Below are positions 10,101 through 21,900 of a stretch of DNA of 64,000 nucleotides, piece after piece. A program made the position numbers and the translations under genes. Under the pieces are notes generated by a model, which was not told the origin of the DNA, ran no database searches, and saw nothing but the letters and a program-made list of their open reading frames with translations. Numbering within the stretch: position 1 is the first letter of the stretch; each line of letters begins with the position of its first letter. Source of the stretch: Didymodactylos carnosus (lineage: Eukaryota; Rotifera; Eurotatoria; Philodinida; Philodinidae); the NCBI GenBank assembly GCA_905250885.1, contig CAJNOQ010000032.1, positions 1 to 64,000 of the forward strand, read 5' to 3'.

Positions 10101-13100
10101 ATCCGTGTGTGGATATTTACTTCAATGTCTATAAAACACCATGCTCATTATCATCAAAACAATTCTTCACATCAACACCCATGTATGAAAATAGTCTTTT
10201 AATTCCGTCACCAATTCCGTCAAGGAGTTATCAAATACAAATGAGCAGTAATAATCAATCATTAAACTACGTTTTCATAAAAGACGATGTTCAGTCGAAC
10301 AAAATTCTTTTAGATGAAAATGCTAAGGATCTATACGATCATCTATTTAATGATCGACATTTAATACGAACAGAAATAAAATCGGACAATAAAGAACAAT
10401 CATCGAATAGAAGTCGTATTTCTAAAATTGTATCTGCTAATAGTAGTATTATGAAACCAAGTAGTGTCACCTGCTCAAATAGTAATCGTCCATTAGCGCT
10501 GTCTCGTTCAAAAAATTATACACTCAAACAAATATTAGAAAATGTTGAAAATATTCAATTACACTCAACAAACAGTGATTATGGTTCGATAGTATCATCA
10601 CCAATTAATAATTGTTTTAAATGGAAATCTATCTACAAAACATTGAGAAAAAAACAAAACAAGCAAAAAGAACGTAAATTCAATGAATCAACTACAGATC
10701 AAAAAAACAATCATTCATCAACTAGTGGAAAATCATTATTTGCATTTGGTGGTGAAACATTAAGATGGATTGCATTGCCCTATATAAATTATAATCAACA
10801 TACGTATGAAAATGAACTGATAAGTAAAGAAAATTTTACAAGATTTTGAAAGATATTTTGTATCTCATATTCTCTACCGGTGATTTTATTTCTCTCGACT
10901 TAAGTTATGTATTCAGCTTGCCTAAATGTCTATATTATATCGATGATCCATTCTCGAATGATTATACTGTCAAATCGAATTTAATGATTGGTTATTTGTA
11001 TATTAAATCACTTATGGAATGTATGTTTATATTTATGCTTATAATAATCAGAAGACTGTTTCAGACTATTCGTGTTTACAAGAGGGATACTCGTTCCTAC
11101 GAATTCTGTCAAATCAGCACTGAGATTTATTAACAATAGTGTTGTAATACGAGTATTGTAATATCAGAGGAGTCTACAGTTATATTCACGTTTCATTGTA
11201 AGTTTAGTCTAAAACAAAACTGTTCTTTCGGATTAAAAACCTAAACTGAATGTTTTTCTACTGTTGTCAAACGTAGTGGAAAACGACATTTATTTTCCTA
11301 ATAATTATACAAAAACAGCTTTATTAACCTTTTAAAGCTCAATATTCTTCCCGTCAAGCATTGGTATAACCTGTGCGTACAAATAATTTTTTTTCTGTTT
11401 CTCGAGCTGTCAGAGAAAATTTGTTTTTCTGTATCTTCTTAGAAAGTTAAAAGAGCGTGTTCTTTCCTCGGATAAGTCCATTCAAGGGTCGAATAACGGA
11501 GTAGATGGGCTACTGATGATACATTTCAGAAAGGCCTATTTTGCTGGATTTTCACATCTCTTGTCTTGATTGACTGTTTTTTCCCACACCATCTAAACTA
11601 ATTTTTCATCTATAATTCTCCAAAACTAATAGCTCGCGTTTATATATGTCTGATCCATGATTTTTAATCACTAGTTACAAAATATGTCTTTCTTTCAAAT
11701 TTTAAATTAAAACTTGAGATAAAAAAAATCTAGCTTTTTTAAAAAGCAAATATTCTTTTTATTTTTTATCATCATTTAGTCAAATCATGATCCAAAAAGT
11801 CATATTAGCATGATGAGTTCATCAGAAATCGATTGAAAAAACCCAAGGTCTTAGAGGTTAAAGCATGAAGATTTCTTGAAAAAAACAAATATAAAGAATT
11901 TCTACAATTACTGTGTTGAAAAGATTACCAACAACGAAAATAAATCTGTGTAATGAGATATAGAAGTGTCAAAAGATACAACTCATTATCCACTGTTTTC
12001 ATTTTATCTCGGCATCAACATCTGATTGATCAGTATAAAAATTTTAGCACATGACATTCAACAAGAATTACTCGGATGTTATACTTATGTTTTTCAATAG
12101 CTTTTAAATAAATACTAAGAAAAAAAACTTCATGCGTCTGACAGTATTACGTTGCACTATGCGTAAGAATTAGTGTGTATATGGTAATTCTGGCGTATAA
12201 TCGTATTTTTATTAGAGTCTTGCAGGACAGCCCCGAATCCCATCGCGCGGGATAGACGGGCTCGGAACACAAAATAACTTCACAGGCTCGGGACAAATCG
12301 CAGAAAAATGTTGTTCTGTAAGTTTTGTCTTTTGATCGTAATTATACTGCAACTTCAATTGTTTAATTCTTGTAATATATCAAATCAAAACCGTAATTTT
12401 ATAATAGCTAATAAACATTAACCTGGAGAGGCGAAATAGTTTGGATTTAAACTTGAGATGTTTCATATCTAAAACTCGGTCTACAGTTCTTGTTTTTTTC
12501 GATTCTGAGCTCGTAAGTGGATATAAAATATTTTTTTAAACAGAAACTTTTAACTTTAGAATCAAATAAATTAGGCTTAAATTCTGTCATGTAGATTTTG
12601 CAATAAGTTTGAGACTTTAAGCGTCTCTTGTAATAGATAGTTACGGTTTATTTCAACAGGCAAAATTTTTCCAAAAATTACTGGACAAACGGGACGGTAC
12701 AAAAAAGCTCGTAAATTTTTTCCACGAGACACACGGGTTTGGGACAACATTATTTGCTCACGGGCTCGGTCTTATGGGACAGAACAAAAATTTTTGTGTT
12801 CGAGCTCCGGCTTACGGACTCGGGGACTCTAATTTCTACGTAGAGAAGATTGTCAACAAATGATAAATGAGGGAAGTTACTTAGTCTTATTTATTTCGAT
12901 CAAAGATCATGAGCATACACAAATAGCAAAAAAGCTAGTACAAGACACTAAAGAACCTTGCCTCATTCACACACACATATAAAATAACAATAACATACGT
13001 AATTTGATATGAATAAGATCTCTTTACTAATCCTTTCTGAACGGCTAATGATTAATACTTTAACGTAAAAAGGTTATTATTTGCCAACTTACTGTTAGTT

Positions 13101-14551
13101 AAACAAGTGCCGATTAAATCTTGACGTTTACGTTTTTGACATTCACCTAACATTTGAAGCCAAAATTCTTTTTTTCGAAGACAATGTGCAGCAATAAAAT
13201 TCATCTAAAGAACAAAAACAATTTAAGATATTCTAGTATGAAAATATTGTTATTGTTGATTTACTTCAAACGCTTTTTCTAGATCATTTTGATCTTCATA
13301 AATAGTGGCAATTGTCATATACGGTTCAGAAGCATGAGGAGCTAGAATGAAAAACAAAATATGTTTTAATACGAAAATGAACAAGAAAGGATTAATATTT
13401 CATTGAATTCTTATACTCACGCTAAAATAATTTCAAAATGATGCAATATAAATTAGATGAAAGACAAAAGTTCTTTCTAATTCACGTTTCTATTTTATGT
13501 TTCTTTGCCATCAAGAGACGATAAACATTACTCAATTACCTTTAAGAATGACTTCCTGACAAATTTTGACTGCTTTTTCTACATCACCATGTGCATACGC
13601 CATATTTGCTTCACCCATCAGTGATTGATATTCTTGTGTTAAACGACTTCTGGGAGTTTTATCCGATACCTTAATGAAAATTTTTTATTTCAAATACGAA
13701 ACTCTGTTAATTAGTGCATCGTGCATACTTTTGTTGATTTCAAATGCGCTGCTTGTGTTGTCGATGATTGTCGATTGTCTAGATAGAAAACAAAGAAAAG
13801 TAGCGAGAGTTCAAATAAAGTTTTTTTATAGATTGTAATAAAAAAGGAATTGAATAACTGCCAGAAGTAAAAAATAAACATTTCATTATTTACTTCTTCT
13901 CTGTTACTTACTTTTCTTTCTACCACGCTTTTTCTTCTTTTTTTCTAATTCAATTTGTTCTAAATGCTGTACAATACGATCTCTCAGATCCGTTGAACTT
14001 GTATTTGACACTTTTTTTTGTCTTTTTCTCGTATCGCTGTTCTTATCATTAGAATTTTGATTGCTGCTTTCTTCATCACTGTCATCTATTTCTATTTTTT
14101 TACGTTTCGTTTTGTTATTCCTTGTATTTTTCAATAATGATGTATTCTTATCATTATCATCGTCGTTTGAACTTTCTTCGGCTGTTGAACTGAATCCACT
14201 TAAATCGCTAATATCACTTAATTCGTCAATTAATTCATCAAGATCAATTTTTACTGGTTCTTTTGGATCTTTGGCTTCTAGGGATTTACCAACGTTGATG
14301 AATGAAAAATCCGTATTACTATCACGAACATATTTTTCGAATTCTTCAAATGATAGATCACCTAAGAAAATAATCTTTTTTAAACATTTTCGTGTATTAG
14401 TAAAAAATCGCCTGAAGTAAAATTTACCATTCAGATAGGCCAATGTTTCTGATGCACCGGGTTTATCATCGCCAGTTTGTAAATTACGGAAATGTGTAAG
14501 AAATTTTGTTGATGATGTTGATGTCGAAGGGAACATTTTAACAGCTAACAA
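4101..14551 (-). CDS. GTF3C3: General transcription factor IIIC subunit 3 (TFIIIC102), 11 exons
   Basis: GTF3C3 is the TPR scaffold of TFIIIC, which binds the A/B boxes of tRNA genes and recruits TFIIIB and Pol III in the nucleus. Exons (minus): 14551-14428, 14361-13912, 13778-13729, 13669-13540, 13341-13265, 13204-13093, 6505-6327, 6272-6123, 6067-5970, 5895-5808, 5630-4101. They total 2,988 nt (995 codons plus stop) and all phases agree. Matches recalled from human: ETLAYLNGDLSFEEFEKY near the N-terminus, an acidic/Lys-rich linker, SLMGEANMAYAHGD, PYMTIATIYEDQNDLEKAF, YPEMIKNMINFTG, LPVDIT, AYDALERTLQLDPQHNEARL, and the C-terminal YNLALIYKRSNNEKFAR. It is about 110 residues longer than human (886). 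Introns are mostly 37-130 bp; the exception is intron 6 (13092-6506). The start could lie a few codons downstream, or an upstream exon may exist. Confidence 0.95.
8274..8285. repeat. Target-site duplication, copy 1 of SINE
   Basis: GAAAAACTTGTT, identical to 8488-8499 on the other side of the SINE; partly merges with the element's T run. Confidence 0.88.
8286..8487 (-). mobile_element. tRNA-derived SINE with 12-bp target-site duplication
   Basis: Read on the minus strand, the element starts with a tRNA-like head: an A-box-like GTGACTCAGTCGGCTAG and, about 35 bp on, a B-box-like AATTCGAATCCC. An unrelated body of about 110 bp follows, ending in a run of A residues (T run at 8284-8292). The 12-bp sequence GAAAAACTTGTT flanks it exactly at 8274-8285 and 8488-8499. 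Polymerase III promoter boxes, an A tail and target-site duplications together define a SINE moved by a LINE. The perfect duplication suggests recent insertion. Confidence 0.88.
8488..8499. repeat. Target-site duplication, copy 2 of SINE
   Basis: GAAAAACTTGTT, identical to 8274-8285. Confidence 0.88.
9353..9408. repeat. 28-bp tandem duplication
   Basis: Two perfect adjacent copies of a 28-bp unit (9353-9380, 9381-9408) beginning GAGAAAATGGATC, followed by a partial third start. Confidence 0.9.
9608..9655 (-). repeat. Possible hAT-type terminus remnant
   Basis: On the minus strand this G/C-rich patch reads CCAGGGGTGGCTTTAGCGG followed by runs of G and C, which resembles a CAGGGGTGG-type hAT inverted-repeat end. 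No partner end was found nearby, so this is only suggestive. Confidence 0.3.
10073..10849 (+). CDS. Unrecognised protein nested in the GTF3C3 intron
   Basis: An open frame of 258 codons with natural-looking AT-rich codon use runs in the opposite direction to the host gene. The ATG directly follows a good 3' splice site (T-rich tract ending TTTTTCAG, 10051-10071), so either a 5' UTR intron or an upstream coding exon is likely; no upstream exon could be identified. The protein is Ser/Asn/Lys-rich, has a basic stretch around residues 195-205 (TLRKKQNKQKERKF) and shows no signal peptide, membrane segment or domain I recognise. It ends in SKENFTRF. A second open stretch of 95 codons (10846-11133) in another frame starts at the end of this one and is probably chance. 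Confidence 0.55.
   Translation: MVHVRVGNSHPCVDIYFNVYKTPCSLSSKQFFTSTPMYENSLLIPSPIPSRSYQIQMSSNNQSLNYVFIKDDVQSNKILLDENAKDLYDHLFNDRHLIRTEIKSDNKEQSSNRSRISKIVSANSSIMKPSSVTCSNSNRPLALSRSKNYTLKQILENVENIQLHSTNSDYGSIVSSPINNCFKWKSIYKTLRKKQNKQKERKFNESTTDQKNNHSSTSGKSLFAFGGETLRWIALPYINYNQHTYENELISKENFTRF
12211..12833. mobile_element. Non-autonomous hAT-like DNA element
   Basis: A 0.6-kb block stands out from its AT-rich surroundings by short G/C-rich motifs (GGGCTCGG, GGGACAA, GGGACGG). It is bounded by inverted ends: ATTAGAGTCTTGCAGG at the left and, read backwards from the right, ATTAGAGTCCCCGAG. It has no coding capacity. The ends resemble hAT miniature elements. No clear 8-bp target duplication was found. 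Confidence 0.5.
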
Positions 14552-15926
14552 ATCTGTAAAATGATCCGATACTTCAAAATTCGAAATTGTCCTTGCAAAA
14601 ACATAAAATGACTTCAGGACAAAGAGAGTTAATACTCTTCGTTGAAGATGATTATTAACCTCTGCTCTCTCTTATTACTGTCAAAATTGGAGCTAATTTT
14701 TCCCTACTAAAAATATGAGATAATTTAAATCTTTAACTAAATATTGCTTAAGTTAACTTAGCAAGCGAACACATAGACTAAGAGACAAACACAACTGGAT
14801 CAGCTAAAAAAAGAGTTAATGACAGAGATTGTTTACTCTATTTGTCTGTTCTACGGTGATTCCTTTAAGTTCCAAGGAACCAAGATCAATGCAGCTTGAC
14901 GTAGATAGTCTCTCCTGCGGGCTTCTATTGGGAGCTAAAAGAAAACAACGAATCAAAAAGAATTAAAATCTTCGAAGTTAAAGCGTAATAACTATTCACT
15001 TATTGGTTAGTAAAAGGATCTAATGGTAAACTTTAGTTATAGTTATAGCTGGGTCAAGATAAGCTTTCATTAAAATTTCTGTCATTAAGTGCCAGTATGA
15101 ACTTAAATCACATTGATACTGGCGCTTAGTGAACGAAATTTTAATGTAAACTTATCTTGACCTTATACCTAATGGAAATGCATTACTAAGAAGAAAAAAG
15201 ACATTTTTCAATGGGTCAGATGTGACCATTCTTCTCTCTCAAAAATATGAGTCACAGCGCTTATCGTTTTTTTTCTAAAACTCTGTTGCATTTATATTCA
15301 ACGTCTCGCTTGCAGAGTAAATATAAAATCTGTATTGTGTGAGCGCGATTAGTTGTTAAGTTAGTTTAAGTGCTCGATTTGTCCACTTGCTAGTTCTCTT
15401 AGTTACTTAAAGAAGTTTAAACAACTCGGTCCAACTCCTGTTCTACTTATGAGCCGATGTGATAGCTGTTGATTCATTTACATTTACATTATTTATATGC
15501 AAGAAAGAAACCCAACTCCGGTATGAGGATAATTCATAATCATTTGGTATGTGATCAAATGCAAAAGATGTGTTTATTTCACGAACAAAAAAAATCTGAT
15601 TTCATTTCTTGTTCTCATATTTTGGGATGAGCTACGATTAATTATCGAAAGGTCCACCATTAAAGTGCCTCTCTGATGTGGAGTAGTTTTTGTTAAAATC
15701 CAATTTAAATGAATTCATCTTACTAAAAGGTGCACGAAATAGACACATGTTTTTCATCTAATCACCTATCAATCTAATTGAGCATGTGAAGAATGACATT
15801 TCAGAACTCCCTTCGCTAGCCAAGGATTGTAATAAGGCGAAATGTGCCCTGTGAACAAAGCCCAACGGTCTATTTTGATACTTTCTCAATGTTTTAGATT
15901 TTTTGTCTTCAGCTTTTTCTTCAAAA
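14552..15926. promoter_or_regulatory. Shared 5' interval between GTF3C3 and PTPN23
   Basis: 1.38 kb separate the divergent first coding exons. It contains a MITE (15052-15162). The remainder has no open frame or recognisable promoter motif that I can support; that it drives both genes follows only from position. Confidence 0.45.
15052..15162. mobile_element. MITE with ~48-bp inverted repeats and 8-bp target duplication
   Basis: The left arm starts GGTCAAGATAAGCTTTCATT and the right arm ends in its complement (ATGTAAACTTATCTTGACC). The arms match over about 48 bp with a few mismatches around a short loop. Flanks TTATAGCT (15043-15050) and TTATACCT (15163-15170) are 8 bp with one mismatch, the duplication length made by hAT transposases. 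Confidence 0.8.
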
Positions 15927-18900
15927 ATGGAAGGCTGTCCAAGATTGCCAATGTTAAGTTTCGATTTAAAATCATGTGTGGAATCGATTAATTTATGCGA
16001 AAAAATTCCTAGTGTAAATAATTACTTTTCTCTGATTAAAAGTAATTTAAATATCTGATTTATATTCATTTTTGTAGTTTATTTCTTCGAATTATCAAGA
16101 AAGTGGTGATAAATATTCGAGTGAATGTGAACAAATTAACCGTCTTCGTCAGGTAAATACAACCTAGAAAACTTTCACTTGTAATGAAATGAAAGTGTTT
16201 TTTGTTTTATAGAATGTTGTCAATGCGTCGGCTGATCAAGTTGGTGTGCAAATTTTGAAAAAGTATTATTGTCAATTACGATTACTACGTAACCGATTTC
16301 CAATGTTACCTGAAACCGAATGTGCTGTTCGATTTACATGGTATTATCTTTAGTATAAAAAATTTGTGTCTAGGTCACATTGCCGATATGTTCTCTAGGG
16401 AGGATGCTTATCAAAAAGACGACAGTTCGTTTAATGATATTCGATTTGAAGAATCTGCTATTTTATATAATATTGGTGCAATATATACTCATTTGGCGGC
16501 ACGAGAATCAAGAAAAACTCATGATGTAAAGTTTGATCTTTCATTTCTTAGAATACGAGTTGCCACAATCTATTCTTCATCTTTCAGAGTATCAAAAATT
16601 CCTGTACATATTATCGTTGTGCTGCATGGGCATATCAGACCGTTCGTGATCAATATACAGCATATACATCAGATTTAAATCCTGATTTATTAACATATCA
16701 ATTCTATGTTTTAATGGTAATTGTAGACGATCAAGACAGTTTAAATTTAATTTAATGTTATATTTATTAAAGGCACAAGCACATGAAACAGTTTTAGAAA
16801 AATCATTACTCGATGAGCGACCAGCATCAGTCAATGCACATGTTGCCATGCAAATATCAGAATATTATCAAATGGCCTTAGTTAATTTAACAAAACCGGG
16901 CATCAATTCTCTTGTATCAAAAAAATTTAAAGTATGAAAAAAGTACACTAAAATATGCAAAGCATGCTCTTGTTTGGATAATGGGAAATGAGTGTAGTGT
17001 TTTCGATAGTAGTTTGGGTGGAGGGTGGCGAGCGTAACTAAAGTTTTTTTTTATTGAGTATTTTTTGACTATAATAATCATTCTAGAGCAATGTTTGTCA
17101 CAAAATAACAGTTCATGTCTAAATTATATTGAAATAAATAGATTTATGATAAAATCAAGAAAAATCTATTTTGTGAGAAATTTTTTGTATTTTATTTACT
17201 TTTAGGAATGGCGTACATCAGTGACATACAAGTTGTCATATTATCTTGCAATGACATATTTTTACTGCGGTATCACTGCAGAAGACAATAAAAAACGTGG
17301 AGAAGCGGTCTGTTATTATGAGGCTGCTGTGGAACGCCTGAAAGAAGCATGGAAAAATGCTGCAAAGGTATTAGTGAGATTCTCGTAATATTAAGAAACA
17401 GCATATTCTAGTGACAGGACCTTTATACATTTATCAAAATTTTGTTTTAATTAAGATTTCGAATGATAAAGTTCAACCATTTCAAGAAAGTTGTACGTTC
17501 ACAACAGATGTTCTTGTTGGAAAGTAAGTTCAGTATTTTTCTCTGGTAGTTTAAAAATCCTTATGATTTATTTTCATTTAGATATAAATCGGCTAAACGA
17601 GATAACGATTCTGTTTTCTTTGAAAAAGTTCCAACATTATCTAGCTTAACTGCTGTGCAAGGTAGATTAACTTATAGATTGCATAGAAGAACTCATCATT
17701 TTCACGGGTTTATTGATCTTTTTTCAGGTGCAATTGTTGCTAAGCCACAATCATTTGATTTTCAAGATCCAGATGTGTGTGGTCCAGATATTTTTCAACG
17801 TCTAGTTCCAATGGACACTCATTTTGCTGCATCCGAATATAGTGAAGAAAAAGCGAAATTATTACGTGAAGTTGTAGAATTAGTTGAAAATAAAAATCGA
17901 GAATTAGAGTAAATATTATAAGCTGAGTACACATATACAAACAAAGATGATTTTCTTTGTTTTGGTTTAGAACATTCTTACTTTGTTTACAAATGGATCG
18001 AGTACCACTGGATCAGGAATATTTACGTTTACCTCGTGATTTACTCGATTGTTGTGCTGCCGTTGGTAGTCGACCAAGTATGCCAAAAGATTTGGCATTA
18101 TTAATGCAACGTAAGTATTCATTTATCATTGTCTAACGTAAGTCTCATTTATAGTTGTCTTTTATGTTTAGAATTAAATAGTTTACATCATGACCTAGAA
18201 GAACAGTCGACAGATTTTGAACAGAATTTACAAAATTTTGAAGAGAATGGAAATGATGTACATTTCTTTTTGAATTTATTAGATAAATGTTCTATGGAAT
18301 ATTACATTTTTAGCTAGTGAAACAAAACAAAGAATTAAAAAATTTACAACTAAATGTGAAAACAACAATCGACTCATTGGCACGTGCTAATGAAAATAAT
18401 GCCGAATTACATAAACGAATGGTTACTTTAAGCGAACATTTGAAATTATTAGGTTCACCACTCGATCAATTGATGAAGACACTGCCAACGATTGCTGAAC
18501 TTGATGGTAAAAGAGATATAAAAATCAGTAATTCTATAATGAATTTTATCCGCTCTGTATATTTTAGATGAGAATAATAAACCAAAAATTAGTCGTTTGA
18601 AAACATTAGTAGAAAAAGTTGATGTTATGCGTAAACAGCGTGAACAGCTGATGAATGATTTTCGGAAAAGAATCCAGGACGATGATATTACAACATTAGT
18701 TATTATGCATCGACAAGATAGTCACAAGGTAAATATACTTGACACTACTTTTTTTTAAATTGATTTCAATCATTATATTCAAGAATTTGTTTATGGAACA
18801 ATTGAAAAAACATGAAGAACTCGTTAATATAATCAAACAAAATTGTACAGCTCAAGCAAACATTTTACAGATGTTAACCGAAGCAAATGCAGACTTTGCA

Positions 18901-21900
18901 GAAGTTCGATCAAAAATTGCAGCTAAAAGCGAAACGTATGTTTTATTTTATTTTGTGTGTTTCTTTATATTAGTATCAGATAGTAATAATCACATAGTTT
19001 TGTGTTGTAGCCGAACAAAGCTAATCAATGACTATATCCATTCATTTAAATCATTTCCAGAAGTAACAACAAAAGCAAATGAAGGCATTGAATTTTATAA
19101 GAAATTAGCTGGTAATTTAGAGAAACTGAATGAACGTTTTTCAGCCCTACAACAGATAATGCAAAAACAACAATCACCGATAACACCATCGCGTATACAA
19201 TTGCCTCGAACATCTGTGCCAGCACGGACAAATCAAGAAATAATCGACGGAGAATTTCGGAGTATATCCCCATTAACACCAGTATCACCGTCAATATCAA
19301 CATTGCCCGATCGTCCACGTCTCAAAGATTATTTAGCAGTGATGAAACCAGAAACTTGGGGAAAATCTAATACTGGTCGAAGAAAACAGTTGCCAGCATC
19401 TGATCGTACTTATGCTCTTCAAGATGCTTCCATACCTTCGACGAATTATTACGAGACTCAACAACCACAACTCCAGCAACATCCATCATTAGACTATCCG
19501 TTTACTCCACAAAACCAGCCCGAGCGATCACAGGGCATTACATCCACGGCACGTTCTCAATCAAACACAGTACAACAACAACCTCAATGGCAACATCAGC
19601 TGCCATCGCCGAATACCACTAAAACATTCCATTTAAATTCGACGTCGCATCAGCCAAATGTGAATCAATATGAACAATCACAGTCTTCGTTCATTCCACA
19701 AACGAATATGAGCCAGTCACAATTTCAACAACCACAACAAAACTTCATTCAGCAACCACCTCATGCAAATAATAATCCGATACATCTGCAGCCTCAATTT
19801 AATCAATACGCAGATCAACAACCAGCATCCTTTATTCACCAACAACCACACATAAAACAAGAATCACTTTACAGTCAGTATCCACCATCAGCACAGCAAC
19901 AACAACACTTTACTCCATCGTCGACGGTTCAGTACCAGCCAGTGAGTCCTATTGTACCGACTCATCATCCTCAGCAAGTCATAGCACCAACGCATCATTC
20001 TCAACAAGCCATAGCACCGACGCATCATCCTCAACAAGTCATAGCACCGATGTTTCAACAACCTTTCAGTTCAATTAATAATCCACCAACTAGTCAGTAT
20101 ACAATGCCTATTTCGATGCCGCCTGAATCTTCACATCAGCAACAATACCAACCTGTCTCTAATCCAACTTCACAGCCCAAATTCGATCCGTATCGACCAC
20201 AACCTGTTGGCTCTTATGAAATACCGAAATCACAAACTTATCAACCACAATCACATGTTTCTTCAACAGTGCAATATCCGATGCAATCACAACAGCCAGA
20301 ACAAAATGTTAATCGAATACCAGGAATAAAACCAGAAGATGTTTATCGGCCAAGCGTTTTTCCTCCGAGTAGTTCAGGGATGCTACCATCGTCATCAGTA
20401 AATAATAATTCCTCATTTCCGAATAATACTAATCAATTTGTGCAATACCCACAACAATATTATTCAACGCAGCCGCAATCACAACCTCCTTCTGGTTTTT
20501 ACACTTATAATAACAATAATGACACTAATTTTAATGCCGTTTTACCTTCTTCGTCTACTAATGTAGTGCCTCATATGTCTAATTTATCAATAAATTCTAA
20601 TCAGTATTCGAATGTTTCTAAAACAAACAAAAATGAACTATCGGATACTCAGTTTAAAATTGCTGATGATCTTTTATCGTTGGATATGAATGAACAGATA
20701 TCTTCTCCTGTTCTACCATCATCAACGGCAACCATTGCGGAAACATCTCAAATACCTAATGATGTTGACACATCGTATATAAAACAAATACAAATTAATG
20801 GGAAACCAACAGCATGCATCCAGCCGTGGTCAACAGAATCAACAATCGAGCATCCATTAATTGTTTCAGAATCTTCACCTCAAAATGAAAAAGTATCATC
20901 ATCAATAACTACTCAACAAGATCCATATGATGATAAAGATAAACTGGATCAATTGGTAACAGATGTATGTCGATTTGAAAAACAAGTTGATCAATTAACA
21001 AAAAAGACGTTAAATGGAACAATACCACTTGAAATTGAATGGAAGGTAATTTAATGTTTTTCATTATTGTAATGATAACTTGTATGTATATGTGTGTATG
21101 TTTTTCTAGGAACTAGCTGATTTTCAAGAAAAAGATGTGTCTTGCTTTACGTCTGCTACTGGTAAATGTTATCCGAACAAAAATCGTTATCAAGATGTAT
21201 TACCATGTATGGTATATCAATAAATCGACTTTTTCTAGTTTTTATTTTTCTTTATTTAACAGATGATAACAATCGTATAGAGTTGAAATCGAAGACGAAT
21301 AACAAACATTCGAACGATTATATCAATGCAAGTATGATTGGGGTAAGTTATACAATTCTTCCATGAATATATTTATATTTCATTTCCTTTTAATTGCTAG
21401 CGCATTCGCGACAATGGCCCATGTTTTATTAGTGCACAATATCCACTATCAAATTCAATCAGTGATTTTTGGACAATGATTTGTGAACAACAAATAGCTA
21501 TTGTCGTTGTATTACTACGCCTTGAAGAAATTGATAAGGTTTGTCGAATTTTCTAAAAATAAATGCAGATATTTAATTAGATTATATTTCTTATTTAGAA
21601 TGTATGTCCTCAGAAAGTGGGAGAAGAAATAAAACTAAAGTTTATAACAATTAGTTTGCTTAGTACAAAGAATACACAATATTCACAACATAAAATTATT
21701 CGTATACAAAATTCACAGGTACCATCTAATCTAAAATGTGTACATCTAAACGATATTGACGACTAGTATTTTAGACAAATCAGTCACGAACTGTTATTTG
21801 GCTTGAACATGTTGACTGGCCTATTAAGTAACATTACTCTCATATGTGTGTATACTTGATTTAATCTTTATATTTTTCTTATAATAGAGAAATGCCTGAT

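Larger units (their letters stand above)
6506..13092 (-). other. 6.6-kb intron 6 of GTF3C3
   Basis: The donor GTAAGT at 13092 follows codon phase 1, and the acceptor (TTTTTAG) at 6506 resumes in phase to give TNIVKLDPTDIS, which aligns with the human protein. The intron is about 100 times longer than its neighbours. It holds a SINE (8286-8487), a 28-bp tandem duplication (9353-9408), a G/C-rich patch at 9608-9650 resembling an hAT end, a plus-strand gene (10073-10849) and an hAT-like element (12211-12833). The stretches 6520-8270, 8500-9350 and 10850-12210 show nothing I can name. Confidence 0.9.

Noticed and set aside
10846-11133. 95-codon frame after the nested gene
   Set aside because: Different frame, hydrophobic by base composition and no splice link; likely 3' UTR.
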